From contig CAWUHX010000078.1 in NCBI GenBank assembly GCA_963922205.1, positions 1,054,001-1,118,000 of the forward strand: a DNA stretch of 64,000 bases, written 5' to 3'. Within the stretch, counting starts at the first letter, position 1, and every line of letters begins with the position of its first letter. The position numbers and the translations under genes were made by a program. Below are positions 1 to 11,050 of the stretch, piece by piece. The DNA comes from Romanomermis culicivorax (Eukaryota > Nematoda > Enoplea > Mermithida > Mermithidae). The notes under the pieces are model-generated. The model was not told the DNA's origin, did no database searches, and was given only the letters and a program-made list of their open reading frames with translations.

Positions 1-669
1 AATTTTAAAGGAAAAATTAATGAAAAATACATATTAGCCAAAAAACCGTCTAGGGGGCGGTAATTTGAGGAAAACAGAAGAGGGCCAACACTTCGTCCCT
101 TATGCTTAGTGTATTTGAATAGTGTAGTTGTATGATCGCAACAATTTTTGAGATTGTCCATGACTTAAAAATGGATAGAAATGGTTAACTTAGACTGTTC
201 ATTCAGTCTGACTGGAAACCAAAATTTTTATTTTTGGTGTTTGATTGGAACAGAAAAATTGACATAGTTGGCACAATTTTTCAACCAAAAGTTTACGCGA
301 CGCGACTTTCGGCTTAGTTTTTTTAGGAGAAAGCAATTATGGACATTCTTAATTTATTTGCATCGGTGTTAGGAAGAAATTCGTGGCCGAAAACGGAAGA
401 AAAACATGAAATGCCTGAAAAATTCTATATAAAAATATACTGAATTCTCGCAGCATCGGATTTCATTTCGAATGATATAAACTACTTTCTTCATCAGTTT
501 TTCTTATCGCACTGTTGACATGCTTAGATAGGAAAAAGTTGGAACGATTTTTATGCAAATTAGTGCGACGAAAGTATCTTTAGTTATGTTTTTATCAAAC
601 ATTTGACGTGAAACTTTTTAAAGGTTCTCAGTATGTTTTTAAGCTGGAAAAATCTTTTTGTGCCTTTGG

Positions 670-1465
670 TAGAGCTTCACACGACAAAAATTTTGTACCC
701 GGGTACCCGTTTATTCATTACCTGGGTACCCGAATTAGCCCGGTATACCCGGGTACACGTTAAAATGAGTTGTAATGTTAATGTACATATATAATATTAG
801 ACAGATACACTGTGAATTCGAGACATAAAACAAATGTTCATAAAATTTATTGATAAATCTATTTTTCAATCAATAATATTCACAAAAATGTATCGCTCGG
901 AATCGATATCATCTTCTGGCGTCAATTGTATTTCGTCAACGATACTGCTATCGTCATCGTTTTCAGTATCAGACATGTATTGTAGATGCTTATCGTTTTT
1001 GAAACTTTCTTTCAAATTTTCATGAAGAAAATTTTCGTTTTTTTTCGTGAAGAAAATTTTCGTTTTTTCTTTTCAAATTTTCGTGAAAAGCAGTAGAAGA
1101 TGGCAGAGTGAATTGTGGTGACTAATAAGGTGGGCTGTGTGTTGAATGGTAAAAGTCGAATAGAATGATGCATTACACACACTTTGTAGTCCCTACTACA
1201 TAATATTTTTCAACACTTGTGTTGAAACACTGGTTGTATTGTTGTATACAATAGGCTGCATAGGTAGGTATACACATCATCGACGCACCTACGCTGCAAA
1301 ATACTACACATCACATAACGATAGTTCAATATTATTGACGAGACAAAGCAAAATTTGCATACCTCTACTCTCAAGTCTACATATTATACGTGATACAAAA
1401 CGGGTACCCGAATTACCCGGGTACAAAATGAAAACCATTACCCGGGTACCCGATGTGAAGCTCTA
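670..1465. mobile_element. hAT-type element, TAGAGCTTCACA termini, 796 bp
   Basis: Terminal inverted repeats TAGAGCTTCACAC and TAGAGCTTCACAT (12 of 13 match), flanked by 8-bp duplications GCCTTTGG (662-669) and GCCCTTGG (1466-1473). Eight-bp TSDs are typical of hAT transposons. Both ends carry subterminal clusters of CCCGGGTACCCG, of the kind transposases bind. The sister repeat at about 6940-6965 shows the empty site. Confidence 0.8.
866..1030 (-). pseudogene. Possible remnant 3' end of a hAT-type ORF
   Basis: Minus-strand frame inside the 670-1465 element, ending TGA at 866-868. It carries an acidic run (SDTENDDDSSIVDEI, then LTPEDDIDSERY), and an AATAAA follows just after the stop. An acidic tail before a polyadenylation signal is what the end of a transposase gene could look like, but no catalytic motif is present. 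Identity is inferred from context only. Confidence 0.3.
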
Positions 1466-1703
1466 GCCCTTGGCACGAATTTTTTGACCCTTTGTGCCAA
1501 TTGACACAAATGTTCGTGCTAAAAAAACGCTGGAATTTAATTCACTCGCATTCGAGACAAACAAAAGTAGTCAGTATTATCTTCACTCGGCGCCAAGCGT
1601 CGAGAAAATTTTGCGTTTTCGGCCCGTAAAACGTCAAAAAAAGGCAAAAAATTGTGCCATTCCAAATTTCTTTGTACCCACAACCGTGCTTTCGCACAAA
1701 AAT

Positions 1704-2759
1704 CACCGTTTTTTTTCTCGAAGATTTTTTCCACATGAGAACCGGACCCAAAATTTTTTTCCTCATTTTCCAAAAATTTTCCTCGTTTTTAAAAACGCTT
1801 ATAATGTGGCTTGTGGCTACGGATGCTTTTTATGCATTTTCGGAGCATACCCAAGCATTTTGTTGTATTTGGAGTCAGAAACCTGCAAAAATGAGGAAAA
1901 AATTGAGAAAATTCTGGTTATGTTAGTTTAAAATGAGCTCATGAAGAATATATTGGTGTTCTACAGGAGCAGGTGAAGCATGTTAACGATAGAGTTCTCA
2001 GGAATTTATCCGCTCTATTGACATTTCGGTGGTTCCGATTGGAATCATCTAATCTTATTTAGCTCTTGGTCCGGCGCAGAGCGCCGAAAAATTTTTTGAA
2101 TTTTCACTTTCTAAAACGCTGGAAAATGAACCTTCACAACGTTGAAAAATAAATTAAAATCAAACTGATGAACTGTAATTTGTTCCCCATTTTTAAGAAA
2201 TAAATTAAAATCAAACTGATGAACTGTAATTTGTTCCCAATTTTCGGGTTTTTATATTCTAAAACGCTGGAAAATAAATCTCTCCAACAGATATTCACGA
2301 ATAAAAGTTCTAAAATCGCAGTCTAGAATGATGTATTCAATTTCCATCTTCAATAAACGCAAAAGTTCAGATTGCAAACGTTTAAAAAATTCCAATCATC
2401 GAGAGAAAAAATTGAGAGACTTGATGAAAAATCTCAGTTTTGGGCGACATAATGGACTGTTAACGATTAGAAAATGAAACGAGCTAACTCGATTGATGGA
2501 AACTGTTGAGCATTAATTAGTTAGTCGAAGTAGATATGCTAACGGCCGCGCCTGATAGAAAATAGATAAGATTATACCCATGACCAGCGCGAAGCGAAGG
2601 AAAATTTTGAGATTTTAACCTTTTCAAGTCCACCAAAACGCATGTTTTCGGTTTTGAATTCCCCAAAATTATTTCCTCATTGAGAACCTTACCCATAATT
2701 TTTTTCCTCATTTCGAAATTTTTTTCCTCAAAACACCCCATTTGAGGAAAAAAACGGCG
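1704..2759. mobile_element. hAT-type MITE, CACCGTTTTTTT termini, copy 1
   Basis: Starts CACCGTTTTTTTTC and ends with AAAAAAACGGCG; flanked by perfect 8-bp TSDs ACAAAAAT (1696-1703, 2760-2767). About 1056 bp with no credible coding frame. A 51-bp internal tandem duplication at about 2148-2250 is absent from copy 2. Confidence 0.85.
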
Positions 2760-3059
2760 ACAAAAATACTGATCAATCAAAAAGTCAAAATTTTGTGCAG
2801 AGTAAATACAGTAATCATCGCTTCACTTTGTAGGATACGTTACTCCGAGTGACACACTTGCTTGGAAGCTTTCTCAAGATCATTCAGTCACGTATTCAAA
2901 CTGTGAATCATCCTTGTGAGAGTGGTGTTAGGCTGATTTCTCACCAGATGAAGATATTTGTCAAGTTTGAAATTTAAGATTAAATGACACGCGGTTTCTG
3001 TACTCACTGTAGAGCATATAGAATTTTAAAGCTACTATGATTTTGTTAAAAAGCATTCC

Positions 3060-3250
3060 GGGACAGTGTTTTTTTTTTGTGCCAAAACATGGTTTTTGGC
3101 TCAAAAAAATTTGGAAGGGCACAAAAAATTTTGAGCGCTTGTGCCAATTGGCACAAAATTTTTGGCTGGTCAAACAATAAATTTCCTTGATTTTTAGACG
3201 TTTTAGGGGTAAAAACGCAAAAATTTTTCGGCGTTTCGCGCCGAGTCAAT
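3060..3250 (-). repeat. Repeat fragment with GTGCCAATTGGCAC palindrome
   Basis: Inverted relative of 9585-9775: hairpin CGGCG...CGCCG, then GTTTGACCAGC, then TTGTGCCAATTGGCACAA (3139-3156), then TTTTTTGTGCC. Not coding. Confidence 0.5.
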
Positions 3251-3350
3251 GAATATAATATTCCCTATTCCTTTATTTGACCCGAAAGCGAACGATTTCT
3301 CTTCCAACAGTGTATTAGTATCGTTGCAGCAAATTTTATAGCCTGTCAAT

Positions 3351-4357
3351 CACCATTTTTTTTCCTCGAAGATTTTTTCCACATGACCGGACCCAAAATT
3401 TTTTTCCTCATTTTCCCAAAATTTTCCTCATTTTTAAAAACGCTTATAATGTGGCTACGGATGCTTTTTTATGCATTTTAAGAGCATACCCAAGCAGTTT
3501 GTTGTATTTGGAGTCAGAAACCTGCAAAAATGAGGAAAAAATTGAGAAAATTCTGGTTATGTTTGTTAAAAATGAGCTCATGAAGAATATATTGGTGTTC
3601 TAGAGGAGCAGGTAAAGCATGTTAACGATAGAGTTCTCAGGAATTTATCCGCTCAATTGACATTTTGGTGGTTCCGATTAGAATCATCTAATTTTATTTA
3701 GCTCTTCTTGGTCCGGCGCAGAGCGCCGAAAATTTTTTTGGATTTTCACTTTCTAAAACGCTGGAATGGAAAATGAACCTTTACAACGTTGAGGAATAAA
3801 TTAAAATCAAACTGATGAACTGTAATTTGTTCCCAATTTTCGGGTTTTTATATTCTAAAACGCTGGAGAATAAGTCTCTCCAACAGATATTCACGAATAA
3901 AAGTTCTAAAATCGCAGTCTAGAATGATGTCTTCATTTTCCATCTTCAATAAACGCAAAAGTCCAGGTCGCTAACGTTTAAAAACTTCCAAGTATCGAGA
4001 AGAAAAATTGAGAGAATTGATGAGAAATCTCAATTTTGGGCGACATAATTGACTGCTAACGATTAGAAAATGAAACGAGCTAACTTGATTGATAGAAACT
4101 GTGAAGCATTAATTAGTAAGTTGAAGTAGATATGCTAACGGCCGCGCCTAATAGAAAATAGTTAAAATTATACCCATGACCGGCGCGAAGCGCCGGAAAA
4201 TTTTGAGATTTTGACCCTTTTAAGTCCACCAAAACGCATCTTTTCAGTTTTAAATTCCCCAAAAATTTTTCCACAATGAGAACCATACCCAAAATTTTTT
4301 TCCCCATTTCGAAATTTTTTTCCTCAAAAGACCCCATTTGAGGAGAAAAAAACGGTG
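3351..4357. mobile_element. hAT-type MITE, CACC-AAAACGGTG termini, copy 2
   Basis: Closely related to 1704-2759 along its whole length, same orientation. Flanked by perfect 8-bp TSDs CTGTCAAT (3343-3350, 4358-4365). The different TSD shows an independent insertion rather than a segmental duplication. Confidence 0.87.
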
Positions 4358-4423
4358 CTGTCAATGACTGATAAATGGGAAGAAATTTTGAATATTCTCT
4401 GTTAATTCGTCATTAGTTTAGTT

Positions 4424-4829
4424 TATTCGTCATTAGAAAAAAATACATTCACAAAGGAATAAAGAAAAAAATATTATCACGAGCTTAAAGGCGATTAGTA
4501 TCGCGCGGATATAAGCTCAAAAACGCCATGCATCGTTTTTTAAATACATGAACATTAACGGCAGATGTAACATGACTAGGTAACATATTCCACGTATCAA
4601 TGTATCTATTACAAAAATCTTTTTCGAGTAATCGTGTACGAAATTTTGTCTTATATAATTTATATCGATTGTTAATACGATAATTAAATTTACTGTATGC
4701 AAAAAAATTATTTGAGTCCAAAATGCTGTTACAGATTATAGGATAAACATAGCATAAATCAGTTATAGTTCTCCTAAATTCAAGAGAATGCAGACTGGCA
4801 GACCCCAATCTTTCTTGATAATTCCTGTC
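4424..4829 (-). mobile_element. 3' fragment of a non-LTR retrotransposon (copy 1)
   Basis: Minus strand encodes the C-terminal tail of a LINE reverse-transcriptase ORF: LHSLEFRRTITDLC, then NNFFAYS..., TRLLEKDFCNRYIDTWNMLP. The frame is open to 4485 and followed by a short A/T-rich 3' tail. 5'-truncated, as is usual for LINEs. Confidence 0.75.
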
Positions 4830-4894
4830 AAATTTGGATTCAAAACTGAAATCCTTACTTTTTGTGTTTGACTGATTTAGATAGAAAAATCGAT

Positions 4895-5670
4895 GATGAT
4901 GATGATTTTATTCATAATATAACATAATAGTTTATTCGTCATTAGAAAAAATACATTCACAAAAGAATAAAGAAAAAAATATTATCACGAGCTTAAAGGC
5001 GATTAGTATCGCGAGGATATAAGCTCAAAAACGCAATGCATTTTTTTATATTCATGAACATCATACCTGTAAGACCTCCGACCAGTTGGGGGGGGGGGGG
5101 TAGGAAAAGGTCGAAATTTTTCCCAAAAAAGGCCAAAAAACATACACTTTTTTGAAAATTTTTTTAATTTCTTCCAAACTGGGGGGGAGGTTGGGGGGAA
5201 ATGATTTTGGGTACAGGGTTGGCCAAGTTGGGGGGGTCCCCCCAACCCCCCCTCCCAAGTACAGGTATGATGAACATTAACGGCAGATGTAACATGACTA
5301 GGTAACATATTCCAATATATCTATTTCAAAAATCTTTTTCGAGTAGTCGTGTACGAAATTTTGTCTTATATAATTTATATGGATTGTTAATACGATAATT
5401 AAATTTACTGTATACAAAAAAATTATTTGAGTCCAAAATGCTGTTACAGATTATAGAATAACATAGCATAAATCAGTTATAGTTCTCCTAAATTCAAGAG
5501 AATGCAGACTGGCGGACTCCAATCTTTCTTGATAATTCCTATAGTTAAAACCATATAATCGTTTTGTGAACCACCTCTGAACTTTCTCTACCCTTTGTAT
5601 TTCACCCATTAGAGAAGGATTCCAAATAGGACTACCATATATTCGCAACGGCACTAAGCAATGTTAGGAG
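4895..5670 (-). mobile_element. 3' fragment of the same LINE family (copy 2), interrupted by a MITE
   Basis: Nearly identical to copy 1 where they overlap, and extends further 5' (YGSPIWNPSLMGEIQRVEKV, YQERLESASLHSLEFRR). Broken by frameshifts, and by the 5062-5269 MITE. Ends with an A/T-rich tail containing AATAAA and ATC repeats at about 4890-4920. Confidence 0.75.
5062..5269. mobile_element. 208-bp MITE, CATACCTGTA termini, inserted in a LINE
   Basis: Perfect 10-bp terminal inverted repeats CATACCTGTA / TACAGGTATG and perfect 8-bp TSDs ATGAACAT (5054-5061, 5270-5277). The empty site is present in the sister LINE at 4548-4555. Contains long G and C runs at both ends. Confidence 0.92.
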
Positions 5671-5763
5671 AATATAATAAAATAAGCAAGTAAGTTAATT
5701 AAATACGGAATAAATATGCAGTACATTAACGAATATGCTGTGCTTGGTCAAAAAGGCATTTAG

Positions 5764-6436
5764 CTATTACAGTTGACCAAAATTGAACTTATCCAACTTA
5801 GAGCGAAAAATTTTACTATTTCTAGGTGTTATTATCGATTCAGGAAGTTTATTCCAAATAGGAATAACTCTATTTGTAAAAAAGTATTTCTTAATATCAG
5901 TCCCTGGAATATCTGTTTTTAACTTCCAATTGTGGTTGGATCGGGTCTGAGAATGTGTAATGGTGCAGAAATCACTTAATTTTACGTCTACTTCTTGGTT
6001 TATTATCTTATATAACATAACCAAGTCATTCAAACGCCTTCTACTTTCAAATATAGTCAAACGATCATTATAAGAAACCTCAGGATAGTTGAGAACCGTT
6101 TTTGTGAAGTATTTCTGTACTTTTTCAATGGCTCTGATGTTCTTAGTTGAGTGGGCTGACCAGATGGTAGTTGCATATTCCAGAATCGGTCTGACGTACG
6201 TTTTGTATGCATTAGTCAGTAAGAATTTATATTTGCTTACAAATCGACGAAATATAAGATATAATCTGTAGTAAGCATTCTTTATAATATGGCCTATATG
6301 TTCATCAAATTTAAGATTTTTGGTTAAAAAAATAGATCTTTAACATAATTATCAGTATCGTCAATTTTGTATTTCTTCATTTTGTTATCAAATCCAAAAT
6401 GCATTACCTTACTTTTAGAAGTAGAGAGAGTTGGTA
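5764..6436 (-). mobile_element. LINE reverse-transcriptase C-terminal fragment, a different family
   Basis: Minus strand reads SKSKVMHFG, (frameshift near 6330), TYVRPILEYATTIWSAHSTK, IEKVQKYFTK, YNDRLTIFESRRRLNDLVML, FFTNRVIPIWNKLP: the conserved end of non-LTR reverse transcriptases. Truncated at its 5' side and decayed. Confidence 0.8.
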
Positions 6437-6528
6437 ATGGTACAATATTTCGACCGAAAATTTACACAATTTTCGACTTTATTTTCCCTAGTCTTTACGT
6501 TGTTGTTAAATATATATATATATAGATA

Positions 6529-6665
6529 AGGTAAAGTGGGGTAAAGACAACCTCACAGCAGGGGAGGTTGTCTACACAGCTAAAATGATCTGCTGATCTC
6601 AAATAGTTATTAAATGCCATACTCTGATCAAAGTCGCCGCTGATCAAAGTCACCCCACTTTACCT
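6529..6665. mobile_element. 137-bp TA-flanked MITE, AGGTAAAGTGGGGT termini
   Basis: Perfect 14-bp inverted termini AGGTAAAGTGGGGT / ACCCCACTTTACCT bounded by TA on both sides (6527-6528, 6666-6667), as in Tc1/mariner-derived MITEs. A 3'-truncated inverted relative starts at about 8479. Confidence 0.8.
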
Positions 6666-6986
6666 TAATTCATATTCGTAGTCGAATTCGAAAAATGAAT
6701 CAATATGAACTTCCTGAACAATTCTAGACTTTTTAGAATTTTGTCAGCATTCCATTTCTTTTAGAGTCGTCGTAAACCATTTTCTTGCACAGTTTTTTCT
6801 TATCTGACTGATGTGGTTTAGCTGAAAAATAGGTTGAGCACGATTTTTACAAAAAATTAATGCGTTTTAAACGTTAACTTTTTATCAATCTTTTGGCATA
6901 AAACTTTTCCGCAGTTTTCAGTATGTTTCTGGTAAAAAAAAATTTTTGTGCCATTGGCACAAATTTTTTTAGCCTCTTGTGCCAAT

Positions 6987-7188
6987 CAGGGGTTTTTTTT
7001 TCCGTACAGTACGGATTTTTTTCAGGTGGTACGGAAAAATTTTATAGGAATTTCCGTACGGTACGGAACTATTTTTTAACTAACTTAACTATTTTTGCGC
7101 CATATGGAAATAAGTTAGGCGGTACGGAAATTTTTTCACTGGATTTCTGTACGGTACGGATCGATCGGTACGGAAAAAAAAGCCCTGG
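6987..7188. mobile_element. hAT-type MITE, CAGGG termini with CCGTACGG repeats, about 200 bp
   Basis: Starts CAGGGGTTTTTTTTTCCGTA; the other end is the inverted version, GTACGGAAAAAAAAGCCCTG. Perfect 8-bp TSDs GTGCCAAT at 6979-6986 and 7189-7196 (right boundary uncertain by one base). Subterminal CCGTACGG motifs. The insertion split the palindrome TTGTGCCAATTGGCACAA, whose uninterrupted form is seen at about 1490-1511 in the sister repeat. Confidence 0.85.
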
Positions 7189-7263
7189 GTGCCAATTGGC
7201 ACAAATGTCCGTGCATAAAAAAAAAAACGCTGCTGCGGAGCGAGATCTGTCATCAATTTGATT

Positions 7264-8333
7264 CATACCTGTAATTGGGGGGCGGGGGTTGGGGGGACTC
7301 TTCAACTTGCCAACCCTGTACCAATCCACCCCCAGACTTGAAAAAATTTGAAAAAATTGGCAAAAAGTGCCTTTTTTGGGAAAAATTTCGATTTTTTCCG
7401 ACCCCCCCCCAAATTTCAGGTTTACCCAAGGTTTTTTTTTGCACAGGCCAGGTTGCAGTGTGCGAGGAATATTTTTGGTTGCACAGATAAATTTTTGGTT
7501 GCTCACTCTAAAATCGATAAATTTGCTTAAATTTATCAGAAAAACAATTGCAAACTAGTTTTCTTGAATTTCATTCGATCCGCGTCGGTTTTAGGAATTT
7601 AAAACCTAATTTTCTGAGTTTTGGAGAGAAAATCAAAAGGTTAATATAACTAGACTAGAGTAATTTATTCGGCGCGTAGCGCCGAAAATTTTCCCTCAAT
7701 TTCAATATTTTAGAACGCTGGAAAATGAATCTTGCCACCTTTTATTTCCCGGACAGAAGATTTGATTTCTCAGTGAATTTTATGAATTTTCAGTCGTACA
7801 AACTAAAATTCAAAAACTAGGCAAGCGACTAAGAATTTGAGTCTTTTAACCGGCAAGATTTTCTAGCGTTGTCTTACACTCAAAATGTTTTAATCACATG
7901 AAAGTCAAAATTTTTATGAAGCTCCCAAAAAAATTTTGAGAAAATGGCCGAGAAAAATGTTAGTTTTCATCAAATTCGTCAGAAAACAACTTACAGGATC
8001 AAACCTTTATCCATATTATGTTGATAATTAGAACAAATATTAACTAGAATGAAATTTTCTAACCGCGCACTAGAATAATGTAAAAAATTATAATTGAAAC
8101 CCGGCGCGAAGCGCCCGAAAATTTTAACTTTTTTCCATTTTAGAACGCATTAAAATGCATCTCCGGACAGAAAACCCTATAACCTAATCGAAAGAGCAGT
8201 CAGGGCTCAAGTTGCACTGTGCAACTTGGTAGAAAAAATTTGGTTGCACAGCCCGAAATTTGGTTGCTGTGTGCAAAAAAAGATCCCTGGTTTATCCCCC
8301 CCTCCCCAATTGGTCGAACCTCTTACAGGTATG
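7264..8333. mobile_element. CATACCTGTA MITE interrupted by a nested hAT-type element
   Basis: Left end CATACCTGTA at 7264 and right end TACAGGTATG at 8333. Without the insert (about 7427-8288) it is about 210 bp, matching the intact 208-bp copy at 5062-5269. The outer TSD is not recognisable. Confidence 0.65.
7427..8288. mobile_element. Nested hAT-type element with TTTTTTTGCACA termini
   Basis: Flanked by GGTTTACC (7419-7426) and GGTTTATC (8289-8296), 7 of 8 match. Ends are similar inverted CA(A/G)GG...TTTTTTTGCACA sequences with GGTTGCACAG repeats just inside. Boundaries uncertain by one base. Confidence 0.6.
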
Positions 8334-8339
8334 GATCGG

Positions 8340-9190
8340 TTCCGTTCCGTCGAAAAAGGCAAGTAAATGACCATTTAGGCTTAGACTTATAGTCTGTCTT
8401 TTTTCAAATGCTTGTAACCGAAAAAAGATGAAGTGAAGTATACATTATTTGTTTATTTACCGCGCGTGCGCACACTAAGGTAAAGTGGGGTGACTTTGAT
8501 CAGGGGCGACTTTGATTAGAGTATGGCATTTGATAACTATTTGAGATCAGCAGGTCATTTTTGCTGTGTAGACAACCCCTGCTGTGAGCTTGTCTACAAT
8601 ATAAAATTTGTATGTAAAATATAAAATTTTTATATAGGTATAAAAATTTTCGACCAATCAAATTGATGACAGATCTTGCACCTCAATGCTTTGTGATTTT
8701 GTTTAGCACTTATTGATAGTGTTTTTTGTGTGCGTGCACGCACATTTGTGTCAATTTGCACAAAAGGCCAGGTCCGTATTTAAAGGGGGAAAGGCGGAAA
8801 TTCCACCCTTAAATTTTTTACATTTTTTTTCTTTTTTTTCCAAAATCCACGCTGTAAACGATTAAACTGATATCATAAATGTTAGATTAAACTTAAATCA
8901 TAAATTTTAGAATAAAATTTTCAGCAATATCGTTGTACTTATGCATCACAATTCCCAAATTAAATTATATTTACATACTTTTCGTCAAGCATAGAATTCA
9001 GCCACTAACCTAAACACGCATAAACTAACTGAAAATAAGTTGTCTTTACTGAAAAAATGATTTTCTTTTTATTCAGTAAATTTTAAAAAATTTTGGAAAA
9101 TTACCCCCTTTTTTAAAAATCCTGGATACGGGTACGCAAAAGGCCAAAAGAATATGTGCCAATGAAACAAAAAATTTTTCACCTAACAAT
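8340..9190. other. Non-coding repeat-derived DNA
   Basis: Apart from the truncated MITE at 8477, there is an inverted copy (about 8653-8690) of the 7235-7263 sequence (GATCTGTCATCAATTTGATT), then A/T-rich DNA. No coding frame supported. Confidence 0.5.
8477..8600. mobile_element. Truncated copy of the AGGTAAAGTGGGGT MITE
   Basis: Begins TAAGGTAAAGTGGGGTGACT and carries the inner blocks of 6529-6665 in opposite orientation, but the second terminus is missing. Confidence 0.6.
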
Positions 9191-9860
9191 GTCAGTGAAA
9201 TAAGAAAAAAATGTGCAAGAAAATGGTTCACGACTTAAAAAAAAATAGAATGCTGGAAAATTTAAATAACTCTAGAATTTTATCTTTATAATATCACAAA
9301 AATGAAAAAATGTAGACTCTGGAGAAAATTAAGTCAAAAATTGTGTAAATTTTCGGTTGAATCATTGTGCCAACGATATTTATTTTTCTATTTGAATCAA
9401 ATACAAAAAGTAAGATTTGCCGTTCTAAATCCAAATCCGACTCCGACTGAATGAACAGAGAATATTCAGCAGTTCTTTTCATTCAGTCATTGACAGGCTA
9501 TAAAGTTTGTTGTGACGATTTTACTATTTGAAGAGAACCCGTTCGCTTTCGGGTCCAATACGAGTAGGCAATTTTTATAGCCATTGACTCGGCGCATAGC
9601 GCCGAAAATTTTTTGTAATTTCAGACCCTGAAACGTCTTAAAATTCAGAAAATTTAATGTTTGACCAGCTAAAAATTTTGTGCCAATTGGCACAAACGCT
9701 CAAAATTTTTTGTGTTATTCAAACTTTTTTTTTGCAAAAGACTATGGTTTGGCCCAAAAAAATATTGACTTATGCTCACAACCTAATTTTTTTTCCTCAT
9801 TTTCTAAAAATTTTCGACGTTTTGAAAAACATTTATAACGTGACCACAGACGCATTTTAG
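9190..9860 (-). repeat. R1-related repeat, inverted copy plus palindrome block
   Basis: 9340-9490 is an inverted, diverged match to about 200-300 in R1 copy A; 9585-9775 matches 3060-3250 in reverse. Contains the palindrome at 9679-9696. Confidence 0.45.
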
Positions 9861-11050
9861 GACTATACCCAAGTCAAAATGAGCTGATGAATGAGAGAAG
9901 CACTATTTTCCCCCAAATCATGCCTTTTGAGAACAAATAATTCTTCGATACTCTGTTTAATGTTCGGTGAAAATTAATATTTTTCTTTTATACAATTAAA
10001 TTAAGACAAAAACATCAACTTTTCAAACTTTTCACAACTTCCTGGTCTATGAGCCATAAAGCGACAAGTTGGTTATTTTTTAATATAACTTGACTAAATC
10101 GTCATATTTTTCGATTAATACAAATATATGTCGACATGAGTTATCCAAACCAAAAGTAAATTAATGCGATGTCATTTCCATGATTTTGACCTCTCCGGTT
10201 ACCCCGATGAAACAGTACAGAGTTTAAAAATTTCATGCCAAATGAACCTACTTTTTTGGTTGTCCCTGCGACTGCCGCTGAAAAGTAAACGGCCTACAGC
10301 ATCCTCCGGAAAATTAAGCTTTTTTAGACCTTCGGGTCGGAGAGAGGATAAAAAATGACTGGCAACCTAAGGCTTTTAGGTCAATTTCAGTAGATGGTAG
10401 CTATGTTTTTTTCAGTCAAAAACGAATCTTGCAAGGTGAAATACAGCTTGAAAAAGAATTTTTTTGGCAAGAGTGTCATATGATCTTTAGACGGCCATGA
10501 TTCCAATAAACAATGTCATCTTCTAGGATATACATTGTTCGCATGGTAAATTAAATTCTAGCTTCTAACAATCAACCCGCACAATGTAGATTAAAATGTA
10601 TAACGTTGTTATACCCATTTTTCTCGAACTGAGCTGAAAGGTAATTGGCGTAACTTGACAAAGTCTATCGGTTCATCTGGTCAGTCAACCATAAAGTTAA
10701 TTGGTTCCAAGATCGTTTTCGTGGTTGCCAAAACCTAATTAAGATAGAAAACGAGATGTTAGTATATTTATCTTATGGAATGTAGACACGGATGTGAATG
10801 CAATCTAATTTTTTTCTTATGGAATGAATGCAATCTAATTTTTTTCCCAGTTCATTTCGAAGTCTACACTTTCAATACGTAGTATAAAAAATCAGCATCG
10901 AACTGTTGAAGGAATTCTCATTACAGCCAGTAAATTAACCCTGACCTTTGATCTGGTGTTTGGAAACTAACTCATTTAATACCGAAGTTACTTCATCTGG
11001 TACCGAGTTGCCTCTATAGCTGAACCCGTTAACCAGCTAATGTTCATATC
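9860..11050. other. No gene recognised
   Basis: A/T-rich with short frames only. A small direct duplication around ATGCAATCTAATTTTTTTC occurs at about 10797-10848. No motif, RNA gene or coding frame that I can support. Confidence 0.5.

Larger units (their letters stand above)
140..1702 (+). repeat. Dispersed repeat R1 copy A (interrupted by the 670-1465 hAT element)
   Basis: Shares a long diverged alignment with 6430-7240 (same order: CACGACTTAAAA-like block, TTTTTCTTATC block, TTTTTATCAA block, then the GTGCCAATTGGCAC palindrome and AAAAAACGCTG). Probably an old DNA transposon; no ORF of substance. Bases 1-140 show nothing recognisable. Confidence 0.55.
6430..7260 (+). repeat. Dispersed repeat R1 copy B (interrupted by the 6987-7188 MITE and by 6529-6665)
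   Basis: Second copy of the repeat at 140-1702; it provides the empty site for the hAT element in copy A, while copy A provides the empty site for the MITE in copy B. Contains a (TA)n run at about 6508-6522. Confidence 0.55.

Noticed and set aside
698..1452. CCCGGGTACCCG clusters as telomere-like or vector sequence
   Set aside because: They sit symmetrically just inside TSD-flanked inverted termini, so they are subterminal motifs of a transposon.
1494..1931. 145-residue frame in the left repeat cluster
   Set aside because: It runs across the junction between repeat R1 and the hAT element at 1704 and has no motif, so it is a chance frame.
7069..7506. 145-residue minus-strand frame
   Set aside because: Crosses two different MITEs (6987-7188 and 7264 onward); no conserved domain.
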